This document shows, piece after piece, positions 44,412 through 53,789 of a stretch of DNA of 64,000 nucleotides. The notes under the pieces are model-generated. The model worked only from the letters and a program-made list of their open reading frames with translations. It made no database searches and was not told the origin of the DNA. The stretch is from NCBI RefSeq assembly GCF_022690685.1, contig NZ_JALCYY010000010.1:1-64000 (forward strand), read 5' to 3'. Origin of the DNA: Anaeromyxobacter terrae. Lineage in GTDB: Bacteria; Myxococcota; Myxococcia; Myxococcales; Anaeromyxobacteraceae. The stretch's first letter is position 1; every line of letters starts with the position of its first letter. Made by a program: the position numbers and the translations under genes.

Positions 44412-45587
44412 TTACACCTCAGACCGGGAGCTTGGGTGACACTTTCTTGGCCAGCTCGGCCTGACGAAGGTCGGCTCCTTGGCGCGGCCGTTCACTGTTC
44501 CGAGGTGTACCGGGCCGAACATCGCGCGCCAGATCCCGTCGTCCGTCTCGTTCAGCCCAACCCACTCGCCTGCGAGGCACTCCGAAACGAAGAAGCGCTC
44601 GCCCCTCCACTTGATGCTTCCGTTGTTCGCGACGAGGCGACGCTCCCATTCGCCTGGGTACTCGGGCGGGCGAAGCGGGCACGGGTAGCTGCGCGGGGAC
44701 GTGGAGTAGACGCTCGCGGGCGGGCGCTGCTCGAGCGCTTCGTGGGGGCGCTCCTCGTTGAACTCGCGCCTGAAGCGGTCGAACGCGAGCTGCTGCTCGA
44801 ACATCGTCGGTTGTGGCGGCTTCGTCGTCTGCTGCTTCAGCGTGCGGTGCATCCGCTCGTGACGACCGTTCTGCTGGGGCTTTCCCGGCTCGATGCGCTC
44901 CGGCCGAATGCCGAGTTTCACCCACCAGACCGCGAGCCGCGAGAGCCCGCCTGCGCCCAACGTCGCAAATGGCGAGCCGTTGTCGGAGCGCATTGCGAGC
45001 GGCAAGCCGTACTCGACGAACGCCGCGTCGTACACGGGCTGTACGAGCGCGGTGTTCTCCGCCTCGAGCGCCTCGCACCTCAGCAGGAACCTGCTGTGCG
45101 CGTCCGTTAGCGTCAACGGGTGGCAGCGCACGCCGTTGCCGAGCCGGAAGTGGCCCTTGAAATCCGTACACCAGACCGCGTTCGGCGAGTCGCATTCTGC
45201 GAACGGCTGGTTCGATGCATCGACCCGGCGCCGTCGCCGCCGCTGACGGACCAAACCGTGCTTTTCTAGAATCCTGCCGATGGTCGAAGCCGCAGGCGGA
45301 TCGGTGCGGACGACGTGCTCAGCCATCCAGGCCTGAATCTTCCTCGGTCCCCAGTACGGGTAACGTCGACGTACCGCGAGCACCTGCGCGACGACGCTGA
45401 TTGGCAGCGCATGCGGGTGTGGACTAGGAACGGGATCGCGATCCAGCAGAGCAGCTCGGCCGCCTTCGTGGAACCGCGCTAGCCACTTGTACGCGGTCTT
45501 TCGGCTGATCCCGAAGGACCTACTCAGCGCGGCGATGTTCGCATCGCGGCTCAGCGCCAGCTTCACGAACTGTTCGCGTTCGTCCAT
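44412..45587 (-). CDS. IS481-family transposase
   Basis: DDE transposase of 391 residues. The ATG at 45587 begins MDEREQFVKLALSRDANIAALSR, a helix-turn-helix (SFGISRKTAYKWLARF) typical of IS481. The rve integrase core follows with Asp in AVWCTDFKGHF, Asp in AMRSDNGSPFA and Glu in QQNGRHERMHRTLK; AYKWLARFHEGGRAAL and NEERPHEALEQRPPASVY are further hallmarks. The catalytic triad is complete, so the gene looks functional. The coding frame runs a few codons past the left inverted repeat before reaching TAA at 44412. Confidence 0.93.
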   Translation of the reverse strand: MDEREQFVKLALSRDANIAALSRSFGISRKTAYKWLARFHEGGRAALLDRDPVPSPHPHALPISVVAQVLAVRRRYPYWGPRKIQAWMAEHVVRTDPPAASTIGRILEKHGLVRQRRRRRRVDASNQPFAECDSPNAVWCTDFKGHFRLGNGVRCHPLTLTDAHSRFLLRCEALEAENTALVQPVYDAAFVEYGLPLAMRSDNGSPFATLGAGGLSRLAVWWVKLGIRPERIEPGKPQQNGRHERMHRTLKQQTTKPPQPTMFEQQLAFDRFRREFNEERPHEALEQRPPASVYSTSPRSYPCPLRPPEYPGEWERRLVANNGSIKWRGERFFVSECLAGEWVGLNETDDGIWRAMFGPVHLGTVNGRAKEPTFVRPSWPRKCHPSSRSEV

Positions 45588-45678
45588 GCGACAGGTCTCT
45601 TTCCACGGCACTCGGGCCACCTCCCAGGCGGAGGTGTTACCCGAGCTCCCGGTCTGACCTGTCACCCAAGTACCCGGT
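44419..45678. mobile_element. IS481-family insertion sequence
   Basis: About 1.25 kb with the single transposase gene. The left end (44419-44442) matches, inverted, 45634-45657 at 22 of 24 positions (core ACCGGGAGCT). A second copy of the end sequence lies further out on the right (45660-45678, 17 of 19 against 44423-44441). So the right side carries two tandem end-like repeats and the exact outer boundary is uncertain. No target-site duplication could be fixed. Hexamer repeats flank both sides, which suggests insertion into or next to such an array. Confidence 0.8.
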
Positions 45679-46489
45679 TTGTACCGACCTCGACCTCGAC
45701 CGCCACCCTCGAGCTCGAGCGCGGCAAGCCCTTCCACTTCCCCGCCCGCAGCGCGCCGCCCCACGTGGCGGGACCTCGCGCCCGCAGGCGGGCCACTGGA
45801 CGCGGTAGGCACCGCCCCGACCCACGGACCGCAATGCAACGCGGTTGGCCTAGGCGACATCGCCCATGCGCAGCCCCCGCCCGCAGCCCCGCGTTGCCGG
45901 CGGCGTCTGGCGGACGGCACCGCCCCCCGTACCTTGTCCCCGTCCATCGTGGCCCGCCGAGGACAGCGCTGCTCGCCTGGGCTGAGCCCGTCGCGAGGCG
46001 CACGATGGCGTCGCCGAGGCGGGCACACGAGGACCGAGCAGCGCAGGCGTGCCTGTAAGGCACGTCGAGCAGCGCAGGGACGAGTCTGCCCGCCGCAGGC
46101 AGCTAGCGTGCGCCGCAGCAGGGATTCAGCCCAGGCGCGCAGCGCGTTGGGTCCCGTCCCGGCGGCGCGCCAAGGTGACGTCAGCCGCGGCGATGTCGGC
46201 CAGAACGACCCCGACCCCGACCTCACTATTCGTAAACGGATCACGCTCGCCAACCAAGGCCAGGCGGCCCACCCGCCGGCGCCGCTCGCGCGTCCACCCG
46301 CGTCCGGTGGCGCACGTTGATCCACAGCAAGCGAGAGTGAGCCGCACTGGGCGTGTGCGCACAGGTTTCGTCAAGCACCATGCCGGAGGGGGACGTCCCC
46401 ATTCGCCCCGCACCTGGATTGATCGCTGTCATCTGTGATCTTGCGACACGACCTAAGTTCGGGATCCTACGAGCGGGGAGGGTTCCTTC
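45679..46489. repeat. Composite intergenic repeat, copy B, and cytochrome upstream region
   Basis: After a few GACCTC hexamers (45686-45705) comes the core repeat (about 45738-45963), nearly identical to 16817-17030. A unique 185-bp stretch follows (about 45964-46150), then the end of the core (about 46150-46223). The last 170 bp before 46490 hold the cytochrome promoter region: TTGCGA (46441) and ATCCTA (46464), spaced 17 bp, are a possible weak -35/-10 pair, and GGGGAGGG (46475-46482) is the ribosome site. No gene is supported. Confidence 0.65.
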
Positions 46490-49400
46490 ATGCAGTCCGG
46501 ACTCGGGTCTTTCGCGCGGCCGCGCCTACCTGCGCTGCTGCTGTGCGTCTCCGCGATCTCCGCGGGTCCGCTCGCCTGCGGCAACGAGCGAAAGGTCCAC
46601 GGCGAGGACACCGCGAGCTGCTCGCGCTGCCACGGGAGCGCCGACAACGCGGCGCCTCCGCTCTCGGTCACGGGCGGCCGCGACGCGAGCGACCCCGTCG
46701 TCGGTGCGCACCAGGTCCACCTGCAGGGCGGCCCGCTGCGCGCTCCGCTCGCGTGCTCCGACTGCCACGTGGTCCCGCAGACGGCCGACGCCGCCGGCCA
46801 CATCGACGGGGAGCACGGCACGGTGACCTTCGGCGCGCTCGCCCTCACGGGCGGCGCGTCGCCTCGATGGACCCGCGAGACCGGAACCTGCAGCGGCACC
46901 TACTGCCACGGCGCGACGCTCGGCGGGGGCGCGCTCGTGGCGCCCGTCTGGAACCGCGGCGCAGGCGAGGCCGCGTGCGGTGCGTGCCACGGGCTCCCTC
47001 CGCCGAAGCCTCACGTGCAGAACCCCGACTGCGGGCGCTGCCACCTCGGCTACACCGCCACGTCCGTCGTGGCCGCCACGCACGTGAACGGCAAGGTCGA
47101 CGTGAAGCCGCTCGAGTGCAACACCTGCCACGGCTCCGCGACGAGCTCGGCTCCCCCCATCGGGACCGCCGGCGAGACCGCCACGACGAGCCTCGCGGTC
47201 GGCGCGCACCAGGAGCACCTGCGGGACGGCGCGTTCCGCGCGCGGCTCGCCTGCGGCGACTGCCACGTCGTCCCCACCGTCGCCCTCCACGCCAACGGCA
47301 CCGTCGACCTCGTCTGGGGCGCGCTCGCGACCGCGGACGGCGCGAGCCCGTCCTTCAGCCCCGCGACCGCGACGTGCGCCTCGACCTACTGCCATGGCGC
47401 GACGCTCGCCGGCGGCGGCCTGCTCACCGCGCCCGTCTGGACGCGGGTCGGCGAGGGCCAGGCCTCCTGCGGCGCCTGCCACGCCGCGCCTCCGCCGCTG
47501 CCGCACCCGCAGCGGAGCGACTGCGGCCGCTGCCACCCGGGCGCGTTGACCGCGGACGGATCCGCCATCGACGTCGCCGGTGGCAAGCACATCGACGGCC
47601 ACCTCGATCTCGTGCCGCTCACCTGCACGCTGTGCCACGGCACCGACGGCGTGAACGCGGCCCCGCCCGTGGGCACGCACGGCGAGACCGCCACGTCCGA
47701 GATCGCGGTCGGCGCGCACCAGAAGCACGTGCGCGACGGCGCGATCCGCAAGGCCGTCGCCTGCGCCGAGTGCCACGTCGAGCCGGCGGTGCCGCTGCAC
47801 TCGAACGGCGAGGTGGACCTCGCCTGGGGCGCGCTCGCCGCCGCGAAGGGGACCACGCCCGCGTGGACCCGCGCCAGCGCGACCTGCAGCTCGACGTACT
47901 GTCACGGCGCGACGCTCGGCGGGGGCGGCACGACGAAGACCCCGGTCTGGACCGCCGTGTCCGACGGTCCGACCGCGTGCGGCTCCTGCCACGGCGCGCC
48001 ACCCGCGCTGCCGCACCCGCAGAGCTCCGACTGCTCGCGCTGCCACTCCGGGACCGTCCTCGCGACGGGCGCGATCGACGTCGCCGGCGGCCGGCACATC
48101 GACGGCATCGTCCAGGTGGACGGCGGCGGGTGCACCGCCTGCCACGGTACGCAGGGCGTGAACCCCGCGCCGCCGTTCGGCACGCGCGGCGAGACGCTGA
48201 CCACCCAGCGCGCGGTGGGCGCGCATCAGAAGCACGTCGTCGACGGGCGGATCCGCAAGGCGTTCGCGTGCAACGACTGCCACGCCCTGGTGACCGACCT
48301 GGGCGAGCACGCGAATGGCTCCATCTCGATGCCCTTCACGGGGCTCGCGTCGCAGGGCACGACGCCCATGTGGAACGGCGCGACGTGCAGCTCGACCTAC
48401 TGCCACGGCGCGACGCTCGCGGCGGGCGGCTCGACGCCGGCGCCGACCTGGACCGTGGTCTCCACGGGCCCGACGACGTGCAGCTCCTGCCACGGCGCGC
48501 CGCCGCCCTTGCCGCACCCGCAGAGCGCGGACTGCAGCCGCTGCCACAAAGGCACGGTGCTCGCGACCGGTGAGATCGACGTCGCAGGCGGGAAGCACCT
48601 CGACGGCACGGTCCAGGTGGACGGCGGCGGGTGCACGGCCTGCCACGGCACCGAGGGCGTGAACCCGGCGCCGCCGGTCGGCACGAAGGGCGAGACGCTG
48701 ACGACCCAGCGCGCGGTGGGTGCGCACCAGAAGCACGTGGTGGACGGCGCGATCCGGAAGGCGTTCGCGTGCGGCGCCTGCCACGAGCCGGTCTCCGATC
48801 TCACCCACGTGAACGGTACGATCCCGCTGCCGTTCACCGGCCTCGCCTCGAGCGGCACGACGCCCAGCTGGAACGGCGCGAGCTGCGCCTCGACCTACTG
48901 CCACGGCGCGACGCTCGCCGCGGGCGGCTCGACGACGGCGCCCACCTGGACGGTGGTCTCCGCGGGTCCGACGGCGTGCGACTCCTGCCACGGGGCGCCG
49001 CCTCCGCTGCCTCACCCGCAGAGCACCGACTGCAGCCGCTGCCACTCGGGGACGGTGCTCGCGACCGGCGGGATCGACCTCGCGGGAGGCAAGCACATCG
49101 ACGGCACGGTCCAGGTGGACGGCGGCGGGTGCACGGTCTGCCACGGCACCGAGGGCAAGAACCCCGCGCCGCCGCTCGGCACGAAGGGCGAGACGCTGAC
49201 GACCCAGCGCGCGGTGGGCGCGCACCAGAAGCACGTGGTGGACGGCGCGATCCGCAAGGCGTTCGCCTGTAGCGCCTGCCACGAGCCGGTCTCCGATCTC
49301 ACCCACGTGAATGGCTCGATCCCGCTGCCGTTCACCGGCCTCGCCTCGAGCGGCACGACGCCCAGCTGGAACGGCGCGAGCTGCGCCTCGACTTACTGCC

Positions 49401-52400
49401 ACGGCGCGACGCTCGCCGCGGGCGGCTCGACGACGGCGCCCACCTGGACGGTGGTCTCCGCGGGTCCGACGGCGTGCGGCTCCTGCCACGGCGCGCCGCC
49501 CCCCTTGCCGCACCCGCAGCTCGCGGACTGCTCGCGCTGCCACTCCGGGACGGTCCTCGCGACCGGCGCCATCGACGTCGCCGGCGGAAAGCACATCGAC
49601 GGCACGGTCCAGGTGGATGGCGGCGGCTGCACCCTGTGCCACGGCACCGAGGGCAAGAACCCCGCGCCACCGCTCGGCACGAAGGGCGAGACGCTGACGA
49701 CCCAGCGCGCGGTGGGCGCGCACCAGAAGCACGTCGTCGACGGCGCGATCCGCAAGGGGTTCGGCTGCAGCGCCTGCCACGAGCCGGTGACCGACGGCTC
49801 CCACGTGGACGACGTGATCCCGCTGCCCTTCACGGGGCTCGCCTCCCAGGGGACGGCCCCGGCCTGGAACGGCACCACGTGCGCCTCGACCTACTGCCAC
49901 GGCGCGACGCTCGCCGCGGGAGGGAGCACCCCGACGCCGACGTGGACCCAGGTGAGCGCGGGACAGACCGCGTGCAACGCCTGCCACGGCGCGCCGCCGA
50001 CCACCGGGAACCACCCGCAGAGCGCGGATTGCGCGGCCTGCCATCCGGAGACGGTGAACGCGGACGGAACGATCAACGTGGCCGGCGGTCGGCACATCGA
50101 CGGTACGGTGCAGGTGGCGGGCGGCTGCAGCCTGTGCCACGGCTCGGACGCGAACCCGGCGCCGCCGGTCGGGACGAAGGGTGAGACGGCCACGACGACC
50201 CTGGCGGTGGGCGCCCACCAGTCGCACGTCCGAGCGGGCCCGCTCTTCGGGGCGATGACCTGCGACGCGTGCCACCAGTTCTCCGACGCGACGCACCGCA
50301 ACGGCGTCGCGGATCTCACCTGGGGGACGCTGGCCACGAAGGGAGGCGCGATCCCGAGGTTCGACGCGGCGACGGCGACCTGTGCCGCCACTTACTGCCA
50401 CGGCGCGACGCTCGGCGCGGGCGGCTCGCTCACGACGCCGACCTGGAACAAGGTCGACGGTACGCAGGCAGCCTGCGGCACCTGCCACGGCGCGCCGCCG
50501 ACCACCGGGAACCACCCGCAGAGCGCGGACTGCGCGGCCTGCCATCCGGAGACGGTGAACGCGGACGGCACGATCAACGTGGCCGGCGGTCGGCACATCG
50601 ACGGAAGCGTGCAGGTGGCGGGCGGCTGCAGCCTGTGCCACGGCTCGGACGCGAACCCGGCGCCGCCGGTTGGCACGAAGGGTGAGACGGCCACGACGAC
50701 CCTGGCGGTGGGCGCCCACCAGTCGCACGTCCGAGCGGGCCCGCTTTTCGGGGCGATGACCTGCGACGCGTGCCACCAGTTCTCGGACGCGACCCACCGC
50801 AACGGCAGAGTCGATCTCACCTGGGGGACGCTGGCCAGCATGGACGGCGCGGTCCCGAGCTTCGATCCGGCCGCCATCACGTGCACGAACTACTGCCACG
50901 GCCAGACGCTCGGCGCGGACGGCTCGCTCACGACGCCGAAGTGGACGACGGTGGACGGCACGCAGGCGGCCTGCGGCACCTGCCACGGGAACCCGCCGCA
51001 GTCGGCCCACCCGGACAACCCGCTCTGCAACTCTTGCCACCCGTTCACGGTCGCGTTCGATGGCACCATCGACGTCGCGGGCGGCCGCCACATCGACGGG
51101 AACGTCGACGTGGCTGGCCTGACGTGCAGCGCATGCCACGGCTCGACGGACAACCCGGCGCCTCCGGTCGGCACCCGGCAGGAGACGGCCACCACGACGC
51201 GCGCCGTCGGCGCGCACCAGGCGCACGTGCGCGCCGGCGCGCTGCGCAACGCCCTCGAGTGCAGGGATTGCCACGTCGTACCCACCGAGACGATCCACTC
51301 GAACGGCGTCGTGGACCTCGCCTGGGGCCGGCTCGCCACGTCGGACGGGGCGGTTCCGGGCTTCGATCCCGACGCCCTCACGTGCACCAACTACTGCCAC
51401 GGCCAGACGCTCGACGCAGGCGGCTCGCTCACGGCGCCGAGGTGGACGACGGTGGACGGAACGCAGGCGGCCTGCGGCACCTGCCATGGCGCGCCGCCGC
51501 CCGCGCCGCACCCCGCCTCCTCGCCCACGGGCTGCGCGCGGTGCCACCCGGACACCGTGACGGATCAGGGCACGATCGATCTCGCCGGTGGCCGCCACAT
51601 CGACGGGAAGCTCGACGTGTCCGGCGCGTGCGGCGACTGCCATCCGGTCCCGGGCGCGAGCGGCGCCCACCTCGTGCACGCGGCGTTTCCGACGCCCGAC
51701 GTGCCCGGGTACGGCGATCTGCGCATCCTCGAGGCCTACGCGCCGGGCGGGGGCTCCGACTACGAGTTCGGCTGCGGCAACTGCCACCCGCTCGACCCGG
51801 CGAAGCACATGGACCGTGAGGTCGAGGTGGAGCTCACGCCGGCGGGCGCGGCGACGGGCTCGCTGCGCGCGCGGAACGCGCCGGACGCCGCGTACGACGC
51901 GGGGACGGGCCGGTGCACCGGCGTGTACTGCCACTCCTCGGGCCAGGCGCTCCCGGTGTACGCGACGGCGCCGGGCTGGAGGTCGAACGCGCAGCTCGGC
52001 TGCGACGGCTGCCACGGCAACCCGCCGAGCTACGCGTCCGGCGGCGCGGGCGCGTCCGACGCGAACGCCCACATCGGGCTCACCAACCAGGGGCGCGAGT
52101 TCGGCCACTACGTCGGCCTGGGCGGTCCTGCGCACGCGAGCAAGCACGGCAGCGCAGCGCCGGGCGAGGCGGCCGCGCCGATCACCTGCCAGACGTGTCA
52201 CTACGCGACGACCGATCCGACGGCGACCGGGCCCTCGAAGTTCTACTGGCTCGACACGACCGGCAGCTACGTGCTCGCGGGCGGCGATCCCGCCCGGCTG
52301 ACGGACCCGCGCTGGAAGGCGACGCAGTGCGGGACCTGTCACGGAGCCGGCGGCGCCCCGGTCCTGCAGGGCAAGGTCCTGCCGCTCACCCACGTGAACG

Positions 52401-52720
52401 GCCGCCGCGACGTGGTGTTCGACCCGCGCACGACGCTGCCGTCGATCCCGGGTCTCCCGCCCGCGCCGGAGACGCCCACGCGGCCGTACTGGGTCACGCC
52501 TGCGCGGTTCTGCGAGGCCGTCCCGGCCGGCGCGGTCATCGAGGGCACGACGCTCTCGATCGAGCTCTCGGGCGCCGCGTACGACCCGGCGACGAAGCGC
52601 TGCTCCGGGGTGGCCTGTCACCTCGGCGACGCGCCGGTGTGGGGCCGGCAGTACCTCGCGAACCCCACGTCGGGCACCGCGAGCTGCTGCCGCTGCCACT
52701 CGAGCCGCTGCGGCCCGTGA
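46490..52720 (+). CDS. Giant multiheme c-type cytochrome (about 58 haem motifs)
   Basis: Exported cytochrome of 2,076 residues. The ATG at 46490 follows GGGGAGGG. The signal peptide ends at a possible lipobox GPLAC (Cys30), with Pro at -3, so lipoprotein status is probable but not certain. By hand count there are 58 haem motifs: 46 CxxCH, 10 CxxxxCH (for example CSGTYCH and CASTYCH) and 2 CxxxCH (CTNYCH). From residue 44 to about 1713 they occur in ten tandem units of 166-169 residues, each with the order CxxCH, CxxCH, CxxxxCH, CxxCH, CxxCH. Each unit also carries AVGAHQxHV, HxNG and IDVAGGxHIDG, whose His residues may be distal haem ligands. A non-repetitive tail holds eight more motifs, including CTGVYCH and CSGVACH. 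The pairing of CxxxxCH with CxxCH is known from Geobacter outer-surface cytochromes (TIGR01904-type). Likely role is long-range extracellular electron transfer. Confidence 0.93.
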   Translation: MQSGLGSFARPRLPALLLCVSAISAGPLACGNERKVHGEDTASCSRCHGSADNAAPPLSVTGGRDASDPVVGAHQVHLQGGPLRAPLACSDCHVVPQTADAAGHIDGEHGTVTFGALALTGGASPRWTRETGTCSGTYCHGATLGGGALVAPVWNRGAGEAACGACHGLPPPKPHVQNPDCGRCHLGYTATSVVAATHVNGKVDVKPLECNTCHGSATSSAPPIGTAGETATTSLAVGAHQEHLRDGAFRARLACGDCHVVPTVALHANGTVDLVWGALATADGASPSFSPATATCASTYCHGATLAGGGLLTAPVWTRVGEGQASCGACHAAPPPLPHPQRSDCGRCHPGALTADGSAIDVAGGKHIDGHLDLVPLTCTLCHGTDGVNAAPPVGTHGETATSEIAVGAHQKHVRDGAIRKAVACAECHVEPAVPLHSNGEVDLAWGALAAAKGTTPAWTRASATCSSTYCHGATLGGGGTTKTPVWTAVSDGPTACGSCHGAPPALPHPQSSDCSRCHSGTVLATGAIDVAGGRHIDGIVQVDGGGCTACHGTQGVNPAPPFGTRGETLTTQRAVGAHQKHVVDGRIRKAFACNDCHALVTDLGEHANGSISMPFTGLASQGTTPMWNGATCSSTYCHGATLAAGGSTPAPTWTVVSTGPTTCSSCHGAPPPLPHPQSADCSRCHKGTVLATGEIDVAGGKHLDGTVQVDGGGCTACHGTEGVNPAPPVGTKGETLTTQRAVGAHQKHVVDGAIRKAFACGACHEPVSDLTHVNGTIPLPFTGLASSGTTPSWNGASCASTYCHGATLAAGGSTTAPTWTVVSAGPTACDSCHGAPPPLPHPQSTDCSRCHSGTVLATGGIDLAGGKHIDGTVQVDGGGCTVCHGTEGKNPAPPLGTKGETLTTQRAVGAHQKHVVDGAIRKAFACSACHEPVSDLTHVNGSIPLPFTGLASSGTTPSWNGASCASTYCHGATLAAGGSTTAPTWTVVSAGPTACGSCHGAPPPLPHPQLADCSRCHSGTVLATGAIDVAGGKHIDGTVQVDGGGCTLCHGTEGKNPAPPLGTKGETLTTQRAVGAHQKHVVDGAIRKGFGCSACHEPVTDGSHVDDVIPLPFTGLASQGTAPAWNGTTCASTYCHGATLAAGGSTPTPTWTQVSAGQTACNACHGAPPTTGNHPQSADCAACHPETVNADGTINVAGGRHIDGTVQVAGGCSLCHGSDANPAPPVGTKGETATTTLAVGAHQSHVRAGPLFGAMTCDACHQFSDATHRNGVADLTWGTLATKGGAIPRFDAATATCAATYCHGATLGAGGSLTTPTWNKVDGTQAACGTCHGAPPTTGNHPQSADCAACHPETVNADGTINVAGGRHIDGSVQVAGGCSLCHGSDANPAPPVGTKGETATTTLAVGAHQSHVRAGPLFGAMTCDACHQFSDATHRNGRVDLTWGTLASMDGAVPSFDPAAITCTNYCHGQTLGADGSLTTPKWTTVDGTQAACGTCHGNPPQSAHPDNPLCNSCHPFTVAFDGTIDVAGGRHIDGNVDVAGLTCSACHGSTDNPAPPVGTRQETATTTRAVGAHQAHVRAGALRNALECRDCHVVPTETIHSNGVVDLAWGRLATSDGAVPGFDPDALTCTNYCHGQTLDAGGSLTAPRWTTVDGTQAACGTCHGAPPPAPHPASSPTGCARCHPDTVTDQGTIDLAGGRHIDGKLDVSGACGDCHPVPGASGAHLVHAAFPTPDVPGYGDLRILEAYAPGGGSDYEFGCGNCHPLDPAKHMDREVEVELTPAGAATGSLRARNAPDAAYDAGTGRCTGVYCHSSGQALPVYATAPGWRSNAQLGCDGCHGNPPSYASGGAGASDANAHIGLTNQGREFGHYVGLGGPAHASKHGSAAPGEAAAPITCQTCHYATTDPTATGPSKFYWLDTTGSYVLAGGDPARLTDPRWKATQCGTCHGAGGAPVLQGKVLPLTHVNGRRDVVFDPRTTLPSIPGLPPAPETPTRPYWVTPARFCEAVPAGAVIEGTTLSIELSGAAYDPATKRCSGVACHLGDAPVWGRQYLANPTSGTASCCRCHSSRCGP
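46619..51628. repeat. Ten tandem repeats of about 500 bp inside the cytochrome gene
   Basis: Units start at about 46619, 47117, 47624, 48131, 48632, 49130, 49628, 50126, 50627 and 51125, each 498-507 bp and in frame. Units 5-7 resemble each other most closely, and units 8 and 9 are almost identical over at least 330 bp at an offset of 501 bp, as expected for recent duplication or gene conversion. Confidence 0.9.
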
Positions 52721-52764
52721 CCCCGCACGTCCCCGCCGCGCCGGAGCCCGGCGCGGCGGGTGAC

Positions 52765-53634
52765 TCACGCGCGCGGCGGCACGACCGCGACCGGCACCGC
52801 CGCCGTCGCGGCGAGCTCGCGGGCCAAGCTCGGGGTGGCGATGCGGTCGAGCGCGACCCGGCGCGACGCGCCGACCACGAGCAGGGGCGCCTCCCGCGCC
52901 TCGGCGATCGCATCCGCGCGATCGAGCACGTCGCCCTGCTCGACGACCACCTCGTCGGCGTGGAGCTTCTCGCGCTCGACCCACGCCGCGCACGCGACCT
53001 CCGCCGCGCGCCGCTGCTCTCTGGCGATCTCGTCGACCGACGCGCCCGCGAGGAAGGGCAGCTCGAGGAACGGCACCACGTGGAGCAGGACGAGGCGGCG
53101 CCCGGTCTGCGCCGAGAGGCGCGCCGCGAACCGGCACGCCTCGGTGGAGGAGTCGTCGAGGCGCGTCAGCGCGACGATGGGGCCGCCCCCGATGCTGGCG
53201 CACTCGAGGTCGGGCGGGACCACGACGACGGGGGAGGGGAGCCGGCGGAGCAGGCGTCGCGCGACGCGACCGAGCCGGACCAGCGCCGCCTCCGAGCGGC
53301 CCGCGATGCGGCCGACGAGGAGCGCGTCGGCGTCGTGGCGGGAGAGCGCGTCGATGAGCCCCTCGTCCGCGCCGACCCCCTCCAGGATCTCGAGCTCCTG
53401 GATGCGCTCGCCGGGAGCCTCCCGCTCGAGCGTGCGCCGGCCGGAGTCGCGCGCCGCCGCGAGCAGCTCGTCGAGGTGGTGGTACTTGAGGGCGGCGCGG
53501 AGGTGCTCCGGCTCGAGCACGTGGACCGCGATGAACCGCTCGTCGCCCTTCGGGACACTCTTCGTGAGCCAGGTCGCGAAGTGCAGCGCCCCGTGGCTCC
53601 GCGGACGAAGGTCCAGGCCGATGATCCACTTCAT
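52765..53634 (-). CDS. Tandem-domain universal stress protein
   Basis: Protein of 289 residues with two UspA domains in tandem (about 1-145 and 150-289). Domain 1 begins MKWIIGLDLRPRSHGAL and includes DADALLVGRIAGRSEAALVRLGRVARRLLRRLPSPVVVVPP, with the G-2x-G-9x-G(S/T)-like nucleotide loop partly retained. Domain 2 has IVALTRLDDSSTEACRFAARL and PLLVVGASRRVALDRIATPSLARELAATAAVPVAVVPP. Such proteins accumulate under stress or growth arrest; some bind ATP. The ATG at 53634 has GGGGGG upstream. It is convergent with the cytochrome gene (44 bp apart) and sits downstream of fdhD on the same strand, separated by 155 bp. Confidence 0.88.
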   Translation of the reverse strand: MKWIIGLDLRPRSHGALHFATWLTKSVPKGDERFIAVHVLEPEHLRAALKYHHLDELLAAARDSGRRTLEREAPGERIQELEILEGVGADEGLIDALSRHDADALLVGRIAGRSEAALVRLGRVARRLLRRLPSPVVVVPPDLECASIGGGPIVALTRLDDSSTEACRFAARLSAQTGRRLVLLHVVPFLELPFLAGASVDEIAREQRRAAEVACAAWVEREKLHADEVVVEQGDVLDRADAIAEAREAPLLVVGASRRVALDRIATPSLARELAATAAVPVAVVPPRA

Positions 53635-53789
53635 GGCGCCCCCCGCGCACGCGCCGGCACCCTTCACGGTCCCGGGCGGCGCCCCCATTCTCGCGGACCG
53701 CCCGGATCGCGTCGACGCCCGCGCCGGAGCGTGCGCGGTCCGGGGCCAGGTGAGCTCTCGGAGCGGGCGGTCGCCCGGCGTCCGAGACG

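Noticed and set aside
46619-51628. CRISPR array or satellite from regular repeats
   Set aside because: The 500-bp periodicity is that of in-frame protein modules with haem motifs, not short direct repeats with spacers.
46526-53650. Open frame of about 2,370 codons on the minus strand opposite the cytochrome gene
   Set aside because: It is the antisense shadow of a GC-rich repetitive gene; the translation is Arg/Ala/Gly-rich with no domain, and the plus strand carries the haem motifs.
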